Positions 22,771 to 35,040 of a DNA stretch of 64,000 bases are shown here, in pieces. Position 1 is the first letter of the stretch, and each line of letters opens with the position of its first letter. The position numbers and the translations under genes are program-made. The DNA is from Kwoniella bestiolae CBS 10118. Taxonomy: Eukaryota; Basidiomycota; Tremellomycetes; Tremellales; Cryptococcaceae. Where the stretch lies: the NCBI RefSeq assembly GCF_000512585.2, contig NC_089243.1:62001-126000 (forward strand), given 5' to 3'. A model generated the notes under the pieces. The model worked only from the letters and a program-made list of their open reading frames with translations, did not search any database and was not told where the DNA came from.

Positions 22771-23527
22771 CTTGAACCAAGAATTCTTAGTGTGTCTTCC
22801 AATTATTGATGGTGGTGATCATACATCTATCGAGGTTGAGTCTGTTGATTGGAGCTCTCTTGACGCAGTTCTGATCAGCATTATATATGCCTTTCATGCC
22901 CCTTTCTTCTTAGTTGCGGCTGAAGTGGGCAAACGTTGAATGACGCGACATTTGATCGCAAGTGCACAGAAGCTGAATTATCCTTCCTGCCTTCTGAATT
23001 TTGCACTAGAAGGAACTGAGATGTGTATCTCACGGGCGCAGCGGCTATAATTCACACCTCAGATGGTCCTTGAAGATAATCTCGGAGCGAAGTGTCGTTC
23101 TGGGGGGACACACAGGATAACGAAGAGTAAAAGGCACTATACCGTATTGAGGTTGTTCGAGCGCAATGACTGTTCTTATCCACTGATATCACGGGGAACA
23201 GGCTAACGTTTTCAATACACAATTCTCGCACTTCTCAAAATCAATGTGAGTCATCTCAACTTGGACTTTGTTCGACCCCTAGTCCCGATCGGGCATAACC
23301 AAGGGATCCTCAAAAGTCGAGTTGTTGATAATCATCGATTGAAGATGAACTGATAGACTGCCACATTTCGACATGCTGCATGCATTTCAAGGGGGATATG
23401 ACATATGTATACATACATTACCTCATTCAAACATTGGTCATTAACATGATGAACCACCAACACGAGAACGTTTCTTCTAAGACCCGTAGACGGTGTAGTT
23501 GGCAGAGTGAAAAAGGAGGGAAAACAA
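22771..23527. other. Array spacer F-G
   Basis: About 0.75 kb with the copy F TATA box at 22881-22887. No coding exon seen. Confidence 0.4.
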
Positions 23528-23802
23528 TTAAGGATCCTCGTAATCGTCTGGCTTGTCTCTGTCGCAATAGTAGCAGTATTGCGAATCGTCGACGTTGGTC
23601 AACCACTGGCATCGTTCTATCATCATGCGTATTGTCAGCTTCGCCTGTGATCTTCTGGCGGTGTTCTATTCGGTAGAATATCGACATGATTCGACGGTAT
23701 AAGAATTACGGACAACTCACTACCTTTGTTGTTCCCATCGTCATCACCTTCGCAGACGTCTGTCTCATGGTGATCTCTGAGGTGAAAGTGCTTGATAGAC
23801 AT
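23528..23802 (-). CDS. Small Cys-rich acidic protein, array copy G (56 aa)
   Basis: Exons 23802-23721 and 23616-23528, phase-1 intron of 104 nt, 56 aa. Start MSIKHFHLRDHHETD; cysteines in VCEGDDDGNNKGKR, CQWLTNVDDSQ, and YCYYCDRDKPDDYEDP, matching the family spacing exactly. A TATAAAG on the minus strand at 23900-23906 is about 100 bp upstream of the ATG. It lies beyond the amidase, showing that the array continues on both sides of it. Confidence 0.72.
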
Positions 23803-24278
23803 CTTGCTTCCCAGTCGATTGGTTTGTTCTGAGACGGTGGTCGAATTCGTACTGTGACATTAGAGAAACGATTCATCGGGGTCTAATTGCTCTTGTTCGC
23901 TTTATAAGAACATCGTAGCGCAAAGACTTGCTGGACAGACCACCGCTCCCACCCCAAACAAACATGATGTGAAGGGTTACAATGCGCAGTTTTTGCCTGA
24001 AAGCAGAATAGAGGACGAATTCTAGCGCACCACGTTATCTTACACCCATCAAACCACCTCTGCGTTAGCCAGCTTGCCTCGACCAGTAGGATCTGATCCA
24101 TAGCAGATAGAGATCTGCCCTACCAGGTATATTTTACGCGTTACTCGAGCCTAGAACCCTCTTCTTCGTCCATCATGAAGATTGGCACTAGACGCCCTCT
24201 GGAAATCTGACGAAATGTGAGTTTTTCATATCACTGCATTCTCGGGTAAATCAACACCAAGGAGAAAGCACAATCATT
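23803..24278. other. Array spacer G-H
   Basis: About 0.5 kb with the copy G TATA box at its left. No coding exon seen. Confidence 0.4.
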
Positions 24279-24455
24279 TCAGATTGTATCATGTTTGTCT
24301 TTTCGCGAAGAGTAGTGATCTTAGTCTCCATCACCAGAACCCATTCGCTATGATCCGATACGCGAGCTAACAGAATGCGAGACTGTGGATGAGCAAGAAA
24401 AGGCGACCTCTTTGGATTCGTCAGCGAGTTCAGATGTAGCCTTTAAGCGAGGCAT
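24279..24455 (-). pseudogene. Possible relic of an eighth array copy (H)
   Basis: Minus strand. MPRLKATSELADESKEVAF followed by SC resembles exon 1 of copy C (DESK, then a Cys). Further on GCGAATGGGT is identical to the exon 2 start of copy C (there YCEWV, here with Ser for Cys). The end, CGCGAAAAGACAAACATGAT, resembles the DKPDD coding end of copies E and G. No intron of normal size separates the parts and the cysteines of exon 2 are gone. If homologous, it is a heavily decayed copy; the match is short and could be chance. Confidence 0.3.
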
Positions 24456-24795
24456 ACGTGCCACACAAACAAACACAAGCTTAGAGTAGATTCCCATCAT
24501 ATCGCTCAGGAACGATCAGCAAACACCAAGAACTACTTGATGAATGGGTGAATATCTCCCCCATTCCTTTGCACGCCCTGTCAATGCATGAAAGTCGTGT
24601 CGAGCGAACAAGCGAGGATGACATTCTGTGATCATTGAGAAGGTGACACCGGTATACCGATCATCAGGCCAAGATCCGAAATCAAAGATCGGATCTCAAT
24701 GACGCAAGCAGACACGATATTCATCATCGCCCCACCATGATGTAGATGCATGTTCCCCACTGGTGTACTCATGATGGGCTGGATGCCGTTTGACC

Positions 24796-27298
24796 TCAAT
24801 AAAACTCCGGCTCTTCACCCACTTCTACCAATTGCTCCGCCCAATCATCCAACGCCCAAATGGTGAATTTACCCAATTCGTACCATTTCTCCCTCTTTGC
24901 GATTTCCCTCCATGCTCGAGATAGACCTGAGAGTGGCAAAAAGCGATGTCAGCTTGGTACAGCGCACTCACTGCTACATGATTGGTAGAGGCGGATGAAG
25001 AGTCGGAGGTAATTTGGCAGATTCAAGAAATATGGCAGGAGATGTGACAACCGAGCATTAGAGAATGGGAGATAGTGATGATCAGAAGCATTGAGTTGAA
25101 GTTTCACACTCACCCGAAGTGAAAGACCACAGCTCCACATTCCATCCCCTCTTCATAGCCTCCCTCACCGCCCCAGGAAATCCATCTTTATTGAACTGTC
25201 CTCCCCTCGCATCTCCCGTGGCCAATACCAAAGTATTCGTATTGCCTTTACTAGGCTTGGAATATCCCTTCTCATTCAATATCTGCAATATCTTCAAATG
25301 CAGTATCTCATCTACACCTTGTTCCTTATACCTCCGTACTCCTCCTCCCAGCTCGTGATGAACATGATTTACATTTGCCGTGGGTAATTTGGACTGAGCT
25401 TTATTGATGACCTTGACGGAAGTGGAATCCTCAATTTCATCTTCGTATAGCTCTACTCTCTTCAACACTGATATTTCCCATCCTAGACGGACCAGTGCGT
25501 CCAAATTTTGTTGCAATGGCGATGAAGCGACTAGGTGTAGTGAGCCAGGTGGTGTGTATCTACCTCGGCGCAGTAGGAGGGAGAGAGCGGGGAGAGATAG
25601 GGTACGTAGATGTCTGGGTGGAAGCGCGTCGGAAGGATTGGTGTAGAGATGTTGTAGGAGACCGTGAAGGATGTTCGAGCTGCGATTGAGATATCAGCAC
25701 ATTGACGTTGACTTGGTGCAAGGTATTTCCGTCATACAAGTAGAATGGTGACTGGTGGGACATTTAGGTATTTGAGATCCTTGGAAAACGGAATGTATAA
25801 TGAACAAGTGAGAATATAGAGAGGTGGGATCAGAAACCGCAAGTCGAACTCACAAATCCACATAAATATGCGTATTCCCCTCGGTATCCTGCCTCCCTCT
25901 AAACCCACCTTCACCTTTCCCCCTAATCTTGGCTATTCCACCTTGCCAAACCACATGACCCAGTTGCTCCCCATATGCATATCTATGCTCGTCTGCCAAG
26001 AAACTCTTGATCATACCTTTCTCCTGGGGGAAAACCTTGGGTAATTTCTTTTCCATTATCTTCAAATTGGTAGGTGTCAAAGTGACCTTTACTTTCTCCT
26101 CGTCCGTTGTGAAACTTTCAGTATCCGTACCGTTCTGATTTTGGATCTTGGCGGGGTTATTCGGTGCTAGAGGTAATACCAGAGCTGAGACCAGGTCGAT
26201 GTATAGCCCTTCCCTCATCTTTGCTATTAATTTCCTAAACTCTATTCTGTTCATTCGTTTTATGTCTAGTAATGGTAGATCCAGCTGCCTGCGCATGTAG
26301 TTGATCAGCTTGAGAGTAGTATGTACGTCGGATAACGAGGGGAAGAGATCTCGTAAGATCGATGGGAAGATGGCTCCACTCGTGGAATCGAGTTTGGATT
26401 GATGGATGATCCTGTCGAGCAGGTCGTTGCCGGATGTACGGTATATATCTTTCTGGAATTGTGAGGCTAGTTCTGGTTCTGGTTCCGGGTCTGAAACGGA
26501 TCCGATAGAGGTGTCTACGGTGTCGTCAACAGTATCTTCCATGGAGGTTGTGGACACAGGTGGACGGTAAACCCGTATAGCATTACGATATTTCTGACTA
26601 CCTGGTACTCTAACGCGGACTATCTGGATGTAAGGGCGACGCTTGAGGTCAGTCTCCGACTGTGGGATTGATGCTGAATCTCCTGTACTGGGGACTGTAG
26701 TGGAAGTATGCGATTCAGTCTTCTCTACATCCGATGATTCTAAATGTACGTCATGATGACCCTCTCCCTCAGCATAATCGCGGGCTATAGGTCCCTCATG
26801 ATGGACGTTGTCATCGATCAGCGAGAATTGTGGTGCCGCGTTGTTGTTTGCGTTCAGGGCGAATTCAGATTGATTGATATTGGAGACAGGCCATTCTGGG
26901 AGTATAGCTACATGTTTATGTGATTCACTGATAGCTCGTAATAACTCTAGAGCTGTATGTTTTCCGGCCGATGTTGATCCTGATGTATGCGATGAAGAAA
27001 GGTGATTGGGGATAACATTTGGTATCAGCTGCGATCGAGCGATGCCTGTTCGAACATCCATTAGTCAGTCCTCGACACAAGCTTACGATACCAGTAGTCA
27101 CAGCGAGGATTGCACACCTTGTGATCGAGATAAAGCTTACTCACCAATGCCATCCTGTTCTCCTACCGATAAATTACCATCCTGTCTCTCCTCTTTCACA
27201 TCCAATTCCGGCTGCAAGTCCTGCGGTAGAGCTACCGAATCCAGACCGAGTAAAGAAGGATCGAATTCCTCTTCTATATCCAAAATTTCGTTTCCCAT
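24796..27298 (-). CDS. NYN-domain (PIN-like) protein
   Basis: Exons on the minus strand: 27298-27145, 27045-25854, 25679-25114 and 24926-24796 (phases 1, 2, 1), giving 680 aa. About 400 residues of mostly disordered sequence precede an NYN/LabA-like domain. Visible NYN hallmarks are HIYVDFSNI (metal-binding Asp in the first strand, formed across the second junction), the Glu/Asp-containing EQGVDEILHLKI helix, and LVLATGDARGGQFNKDGFPG with its acidic pair, ending RGWNVELWSF. In known families such domains are RNA-cleaving nucleases. The acidic residues needed are present, so it may be active, but no fungal relative with known function comes to mind. Confidence 0.75.
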
Positions 27299-27847
27299 CA
27301 AGCGAGTTGAATGTCTAGATGGATGTCCGGGTGAGCGTGGTGGTATTTTTGATGGCCTGAAAGTGTGGAACTGATCTCTAAATAACGATTGAGATAGATG
27401 ATACGACGGGTGGCAAATGTCCTTTAACGGTGGAGAGGGAGAAAGGAGGCGGACTAGACTGTGTGAGTGAAGTGACTGTGATAATATAAGCGATTCATAC
27501 CCTAACTTAATTAAAGAGAGGGGACTGAAACACAGATGATGAGGATGATCCTTGGCTTATATAGCTTTGAGAGGAAGAGAAAAGCAAGAAAGAGAAGGTG
27601 ATGATCGATCAGACGAGATGAGATCGCGAGTGATTTTGGGTAAGGTGTGGGGTCTCCGCAGTTCAACAACCCTGTTAGGACGATAGCCGAGATCACAGGT
27701 ACTGATTGTAGGATCATGCAGCCATACTCGCAATATCGATGCATAGGATAGAATCATATAAAGCATATAGCACTCATCACTCGTAACAAAATCATACACA
27801 CATGCAACAATATCGTCATACACATCATCATACCGTACTCAAACGCA
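27299..27847. other. Promoter of the NYN gene
   Basis: About 0.55 kb between the NYN-domain gene start and the stop of the next minus-strand gene. No coding exon recognised. Confidence 0.4.
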
Positions 27848-30800
27848 CTACACCCTAACACTCCCACTCCCATTCCCACTCATCACGCTCACCCTGCTAT
27901 TACTATTCTGATTACTACTCCCGCTCCCAGTCGGAACAGGAGCCAGAGCAACATCCTTCCTCCATGAGTCGATAGCCTCACCTGGGTTATTACCGGGTGG
28001 TGGTGTACCGTAGGTATCCATTCCCATTCCCGTAGGGTTCATACCCATTGGCATGTTCATGTTCATCTGAGGCATTTGATAAGGGTTATACCCCATCCCC
28101 ATTCCCATATTCATGTTCAAATTAGGCATCGACCCATTGAACCCCATGGCGCCGTAAGGGTTCATACCCATACCCATCATACCCTGATGAGGCATCTGCA
28201 TCTGTGGGTAACCCATCCACGATTGCGTGTGGTTTTGACTCTGACTAACCATCGACGCCCTATCCTCCTCCCAAGCCCTCTGAGCCATCTGCGCCTGAGC
28301 CTTCTCAGCGTGCTTGTACCCCAACGGTAAATCATCTTCTATAATCTCAGCTTTGGTAATAGGCTTCAATCCCCTAGCTCGAGCCTGCCTTACGGCAAGT
28401 GGTAAATCATCTTCAGCTTCTTCGTCGTCCACTTCTGCTGAGAGGGGCGATCTAGTATGTGTCGATGAGGAAGGTATACCGGGGATGGAGATGGACGAGT
28501 TTGATGGAAGGATCAGTCCCAGGGATGTACTGAGCGGTTTCGCGCGGGTAGTGATGGATGGTGATTTCGGTGCGATTGGGAGTTTTGACAGAGGGACATC
28601 TTCGTCCGAAACAGATTCACTCTCTACTTCGACAGGTTTCATCGAACCTGTAGCTGAGATGACAGATTGTCTGGCTGATATCCCACTCTTCGCTGGGGCA
28701 AGCTTAGACAATGGTACATCTTCTTCCGAGTCATCGTCCGACTCTTCGTCTTTCGCAAGTGGGTTGAGGGTCTGAGCAAAATCATGAGGAGCAGGCACAG
28801 GCGCATCCTCGTCATCCGAGTTGGGGCTAAACAAACCTCCCAAAGACAATTTACGTTGTTCCTCCTCCGTCTCCTCTTCCTCCTCGTGATGTGGTCGAGA
28901 AGCAGCTTTCTCAGGACTGTACTGTATAGCTGGAGGTAGATCCGCTGCTCGTTGGATAGGTGATATACCCAAAACATCTTCCGTCGAAATATCTTTGGGT
29001 ATATCTAGTGGAGGAGGGATCATACTCTCCCTGCCCTTGCCTTTCCCCTTCAACTTCCTCGATTCCCTCTTCATCTCTTTCTCTTCTTCCATCTTCCTCC
29101 TCGCTTCTGCCGCCCGCTTCTCCTGTTCCTGTATGATCTTCAATTTGGCCATTTCCTTCTCCCACAATTGATCTACCCCAAAGACAGATTTCGATTTGGC
29201 TATTCGTCCTTGAGCGTCAGGTACACCGAGATTGTTTGGCGAGGTGGGGTGAATATCGCCGTTCGAATCGAATGATAAGAGTGGTGCTCGACCGCGGTCT
29301 CCGGGATGCATGGAATGTGGACGATCAGCTGATCCTGCTTGGGGAGGGGAGGTGGGTGAGAAAGAGATGGTGGGTGGGTCGTACATGGTGGACCGAGCCA
29401 TCATGGCTGGACGGAAGTCGCCTGTGAACACTCTGCGAAGACGTATGATCATCAGCACCTCCCCTAAGATAATTGAGAACCATAAGTATTGGGGATGCGG
29501 AGAGAGTCAGATATCATAGTGACGATAAGCACCCTTGTGACATAGCAACAGAAGATGAAGATGGACGACGGTCGTGCACGCCCACAGCTCTATACCCCTG
29601 GACAGAATGGCACGGAATGAAATGGATCTGTGCAACATAAGAGAGAGTAGCGATGAGATAGACCACACCCACCTCTGCCTCCCCTTCTGCGCCATCTTCC
29701 TAGCCTCCAACTCATCCATCAGACTCCTCCCATAAAGCTTCCCCGGCCGTCTCTCCAGCGCCCCCTCATCCAACTCCCTCTGCCTCAATCCCAGCTCACC
29801 CTCATTCTCCGTCCCTCCCACAAACTCATCGTCCCTCAGGCCATTCACCATCAGACTTCCCCTGAACGTTCTCTGGGACAAGCTGAGAGGATGGAATTGA
29901 GATCGGGGCCGTTCGCCCTCTGTCTTCGCTCCGTACGGTAATGGTTTCTCACCAAGTGTATACCCCTCGGGCAATTTGATCTCTCTCGGAGGGGGTTCGC
30001 GTTGATTGGCCAGGAGGGAAGGCATGATGAGTGTTTTAGGTCGGGGCATGGAGAGTCTGTTGAGGTGGAGTCGTGCAGAGGTGGAGTATCGTTTGGGCAT
30101 GAGTGGTCTACCGAATTGCTCGGGGGTGGGGAGTTCTTCCCATACCCTCTCTGGATCTTTGATACGGGATATGGGCGGGGGACTGGTCAATGGCTGGTCA
30201 TCGAATTGAGGTTCGGTGGGTGATGTCACCTCGTAAAATGAGGATCTTGATTTGCTTGAATAAGGCTGAGGACGATGACCTTGTTCTGATTGTCTGCTAT
30301 GAAATCTAACTTGACTTTGGTCCTGTTCATCCGACCTACGTTGCGTCTCCAACACTTTCGGATCGAACCTCGACCCCAGCTCAGGCGGTGGAGCAGGCAA
30401 AGCGAATGGATTTGGTAATGTCTCTTCCTGCTCCAAATCCTCTACGTCATCATCCATCTTTCCCGGTGGGGGTGAGGTCCATCCTCGTGATAAAGGACGG
30501 GAATCAAATAGTGATCCCGGTGTAGCAGGAAGAGGTATCATACGGGGATCACTAATCTGTCTTCGTCTGGTATCATCGCCGTTATTATTGTGTATACCCA
30601 TTACAGTCGATGGTCTCTCTCGATTCTGATTCTCAACCATCTCACGTACCCTCGCAGCGGAAGCCAGAGCGTTAGAAGTAAAATCGTATGAATGATTTCG
30701 TTTTCGTTCCTTCTCCCTTTCAAAGTGATCCTCATGGCTGTAGCCAGATTGCGACATCACCTGTCCGTGTAGATCCGTATCGTCCAATACATCTTGAACG

Positions 30801-31570
30801 TGGATCGACCTGACTCTCGATCCAATAGGCGAAGGTATAGGCTGAGGTACGATAGAATTCACGGTAACTCTTCTCGTATTTTCAGGCTTTCGCTTGATAG
30901 GTTGATCATCCGCAACGAGGTGGGAAGGTAATCCCCATCTAGCCACGTCCACGTCTTCCAGATCGTTCCCCTCATCCACAACTTCCTCTTGAGCCTCTCC
31001 GTTATTCTGTCCATGTCCTTGAGCTGTCGAAGGGAGATTAATAGATTTCGAGCCAGGCGTGAAATTCCAATCGCTTATCGTACTCTGTCTAAAACTCTGA
31101 TTCTGGCCCTTCGGTCGCCCTTTCTCATCGTACTCTTGTTCCCCCTCTTGGTCTAGCGTACTTTGCCTGTTCTCTCTATTCAGGGCGAAAGAAGATTCGA
31201 GGGGTGATGGTAAGGATGGAGGGGGCTGTGAGAGGATCTTATGTCTACGTGCTGCAGCCTGGGCTGCATGGTAGGGTTGGAATATCGCTGATTGGCGATG
31301 ATCCCTGTAGGTGATCTCTGTGTTGGATGAGGGAGAGGCGAGGTCGGAATCGTTGTCGTATTCTGCGTTGGAGTGGATTGTGGGTTGGGGATTGTGAGAC
31401 ACAAGTGGTCAGCCAGAGTCTCTCTCTATCATCGGTCAAGGAGGGTATAGCTCGATGGTCAAGTTGAACACTGCTTGTATAAGATAGTGACGCCAAACCG
31501 GTGAAGGTCATAGCATCCCCTTCCACTCACCCATCAACGCAGCAGCAAGCTGCAATCGTGAAAGCGGCAT
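27848..31570 (-). CDS. Large disordered protein with DDLPL repeats (1104 aa)
   Basis: Exons on the minus strand: 31570-31531, 31362-29673 and 29432-27848 (phases 1 and 2), 1104 aa. The first exon codes only MPLSRLQLAAALM. Most of the protein is polar and low-complexity. A conserved-looking block spans the last junction: RSLMDELEARKMAQKGRQR then VFTGDFRPAMMARSTMYDPP. After it come a charged helix (EQEKRAAEARRKMEEEKEMK), four acidic repeats of the form D-V/L-P-L (EEDVPLSKL, DEDVPLSKL, EDDLPLAVR, EDDLPLGYK), and a Met/Gly/Asn/Pro-rich tract near the C-terminus. No known domain recognised; the repeats may be docking motifs. Confidence 0.7.
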
Positions 31571-32051
31571 TGTTGGTGTATATCCACTGCTGAGCTATCT
31601 GTCGTTACTCGTCTCGTCTGTTGGGTCGTTCTATCATGATACGTATACGAGTCGTAAGAAGTCAAGTGAATATGAAAGGAGAGTGTTGTATCATTCAAAT
31701 GGTACTGTATCATTGTTCTTTTATATATTTATGTTTCATCCTAGACACACATTTCACACAGCCTGACCTCGTGCACTTGCATGGTGGAGACCCCACACGG
31801 GATATCAATCCAGATCACGTGGTAAAGACGATCAATGCGTACCTGATACCGTAGTACTACTGTTCATGGTCATGACATTCATCTTAACAGTCTGAAGTAT
31901 ATCAACAATGAGCGTGTAGCATAGACCGATACATGACATGGAATAACATAACATAATAACAAAATAACAAAGCATCGGTGGGTGGAAAAAGTCCAAATCA
32001 GTATATAAAGTAATCTACAACCCATCCATCTATCAACTTTTAAAAAGCCAA
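31571..32051. other. Promoter of the 1104-aa gene
   Basis: Lies between the 1104-aa gene start and the BSD2-type gene stop, both on the minus strand. AT-rich; no coding exon recognised. Confidence 0.4.
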
Positions 32052-34113
32052 CTACACACCCCACAACCCACCTCCCCTTCTATCTCTCCCAGGATATTCT
32101 CCCGCCACCCCCTGCCCTTGCGGCGTATCACTAGCCATCGGACCCAATCCGAACCCCTGCGCATCTAACAACTCATGTTCATCCCCTTCCCCCCCATCAT
32201 CCTGACTTAACGGCGCATGTCCGTTCCTCCTCCCCAGTGGGCGTCCGTTCATTCCCAGAAATCCTCGTTGAAGTACTCTGACACCTTGCCATGCCTGGCT
32301 GATTGGCTGGGTATAATACCGTATCTCATTTGGTGAAGGTTCTGTATCCCTTGTTCTCGCCGTACTGACCACTTCCAAATTGTCTTCTCCCTCTCCATCT
32401 GCAGTCACACCATCAGGATTATTCCTATTATTATTAGCAGCTTCTTGAGCAGCCTCGCTCTCCCTCTGAGCAGCCTTCAACCCCCTTTCAAACCTCTTAA
32501 CTCTCCACCATCCCCCCAAGCTAGTCAAGACTATAAACCACCCAATAGACATCATCAAGAAACTAAAATATTCGTTGGCCCTACCCACATCCTCTGCATT
32601 GGGTAATCCCATGAATCCCGCTAATGTCATATTATGTTGATGTGCCCAGTTCTCAGCTTCCTGTGTATTGTGTAATATCGTAATGGGTCCATTGGGGTCA
32701 TTGGGCTCGTGCACGGGATAAGGCCATGGTCCACCTGGTCCCCAAATGGCTTCGATGGCATTTTCAGCCATAGCATCTTCGTCTATCACTGGTGTACCTG
32801 CTGGAGGATCAGGATCGGAGGGGTCGGAGGGGAATCGGCCGGTGTTTATTAGGTCTTCGGCCTTTGAACGGAGGTTAAGTCCAACGGAGATGAGCGTCAT
32901 GCCTAGACCGACTCGGGAACCGTACTTTGCTGCGTGAGTTGTGTGCAGGACGTAGGTGAGGAGGAACCCGACAAATTGGAAGGAGAAGGATACGATTACT
33001 GTGGAATAAAGGAGTGGGATATTAGCATAAGTTAATCTCAAATATACATATGCAGTGCGCTTGCAGGTTCGTAATATTCAAGTGAAACCACAGAAAAAGA
33101 AGAGCGGCACTCACAGTTCCAGAAGAAACCAAAGAAGTTACCTCCAGGCATACCATCTATCAATATCTCATCGCCGCTCATCGAGCTGGACAAGGGACCA
33201 AAAGGCGACGAAGAGGAAGGCAGTACGACAGTAGTGTCCCAGTAAGGCGGCACAGCGTCTCTCAGAGCAGCTTGGTATGACTGAATGAGAGTCAAGATAA
33301 ACATCAGTGTCAATCGCTCAGACAACGGGTGTATCCGTTGGTACGTTGATGGTCACTATTCCCTCCGATGGTCGCTTCTGAAAAAGAGAGAATCGAACTC
33401 ACAGGAGGTCCTTCCTTCTGTTCATCCTCCGGTACATAATCCCCCTCATCCCTTCCCCCCTCCTGAGCAGAGGTATCAGGTCTAGCAGCTAGATTCCCAA
33501 ATACCCCAGAAGATCCCGCGCCTATTATCCTAGATGCTGGTGAACCGTTGGCCTGATGTCGTGGAAGAAAGGAGGAAGGTAATAATCCGCCTAGGAAGTG
33601 ACGACGTTGTGGTGGATGATAGGTTGGGGAAGTGGGGATGATACCGTTGGTATTGCCTGGTGCGGGATTATGCGATGAGTAAGGTTGGAAGGGTGGTGGA
33701 GAGGATGGAGGGAGGGTCTATATATATGATTGATCAGCTAACAACACTATATTTCATCGTGATTGGTTTTGCACACAGAGTGCTGAGACTGAAGTGCAAT
33801 GATGATAGAGAAGGAGGAGTGTACCCACATAATCCCTCTCAAAATCATAATCCCCCGGCATCCTCGCACCATCATTAGTGAAATTCCCTCGATCCCTACC
33901 CAACAACCCATGATTCTCCGTCTCGTCCTCCCCTTCTCCATCGGGCCCATCGAACGCTGCGTCCATCTCATCTGGATTTGGGATCGCACCGGCTCGATTC
34001 CTATTGGTGTTTAGTCGGAATGATCGGATGGAATGGAACGAGGTTCGTCGAGAGGGAGTGGCGGGTGGGGAGGAGAAGGATTGGTCGGATGGGAGAGGGG
34101 TGTATCGGGACAT
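32052..34113 (-). CDS. BSD2: BSD2/NDFIP-family ubiquitin-ligase adaptor
   Basis: In yeast Bsd2 recruits the Rsp5 ubiquitin ligase to membrane cargo such as metal transporters, sending them to the vacuole. Exons on the minus strand: 34113-33829, 33717-33403, 33280-33115 and 32998-32052, giving 570 aa. The family core is clear: SYQAALRDAVPPYWDT with the PPxY ligase-binding motif, then GNFFGFFWN running into VSFSFQFVGFLLTYVLHTTH, AAKYGSRVGLGMTLI and a third hydrophobic segment YFSFLMMSIGWFIVLTSLGG, matching the three membrane helices of NDFIP proteins. The cytosolic N-terminus is Ser/Pro-rich. A long loop between helices 2 and 3 and a disordered tail make it longer than yeast Bsd2. Confidence 0.88.
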
Positions 34114-35040
34114 CGTAATATGGGTTATACTGCTACCAAAGTGTTTTGTCAGTACACTATTCGTTAAGTCAGACGTCATATAAGGGCGTGAAGATAGGGA
34201 AGGTATCAGAGGGTGGTGCATGAAGTGTTCGCACAGATGTGATTGTATTCTGCTTCTTAATGAGGAAGAAATCGATCGTAGCGACTTCTGGTTATAATCA
34301 TAGAGAGGAGAGAGAGGTATAAAGGGTAAGATGAGGGTAAGATTGATAGAATATAGTTCACTCACTATGTATCTGGACAGTACTCGTAAATGCACAGCTT
34401 ATCTGATCAGACGATGTTGAATCAAGTGATTCACCCTTGGTATCGATTAACACCCTTCGAGAAGGGCTATAAGCCCAAATACAGCTGATGACCGATCTAC
34501 CACTGAGCTACCAGGTATGAGTGTGTGCTGAGTGTCAAGTGGATGATGATATGATGAGATGATGAGATGATGACAGTCAGTATAAAGGATAGTAGTTTAT
34601 ATTCACTCGTATACGTTGTGTTTTAGACTGTTGCCGTGTATACACAAATGCCTTCGTAAGCACTCTCTCTCTACACTCGTATGACTGTGTATTCGTATCG
34701 TGGCGATGTCCGAAGGTCATGGTCATGGCTCAGTGCCAAGATAATCAACAAACCAACAGACTAAAAGTGCCACAAGCGGTATTATCTATTATCTGGCTAT
34801 AACGTGGCACGGTTCCTCGCTACTGGTAGTATAGTGTATGTTGAATAATGACGTATAGTATAGTATAGCAGTTGTATGGAATGGAATGGAATCACGCCTG
34901 TTGTAGCGACTACTATATATACCATCCCCATTGTACATCTCTCGTTCCTTTCTTTCGCTTCAATCATATCAACAACCAATCAACATCCAACCAATCAGCT
35001 CTTTATTCATACCACCTACATCAACTCAATAGCCAACACA
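34114..35040. other. Divergent promoter region BSD2 / RTC3-like
   Basis: About 0.93 kb shared by two divergent genes. It holds a short GATGA microsatellite at 34541-34573, a tRNA-like stretch at 34437-34518 that does not fold properly (see rejected items), and an ATAGT-repeat patch near 34850-34867. No coding exon seen. Confidence 0.45.
34541..34573. repeat. GATGA microsatellite
   Basis: Imperfect run of GATGA/GATGAT units, about 33 bp. Simple-sequence repeat with no other visible role. Confidence 0.6.

Noticed and set aside
34437..34518. tRNA-like sequence on the minus strand (good A-box TAGCTCAGTGG, weak B-box AATCGATAC)
   Set aside because: D-arm and acceptor stem have mismatches and I could not build an anticodon arm with a normal 7-nt loop. 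It may be a tRNA relic; a covariance-model scan would decide.
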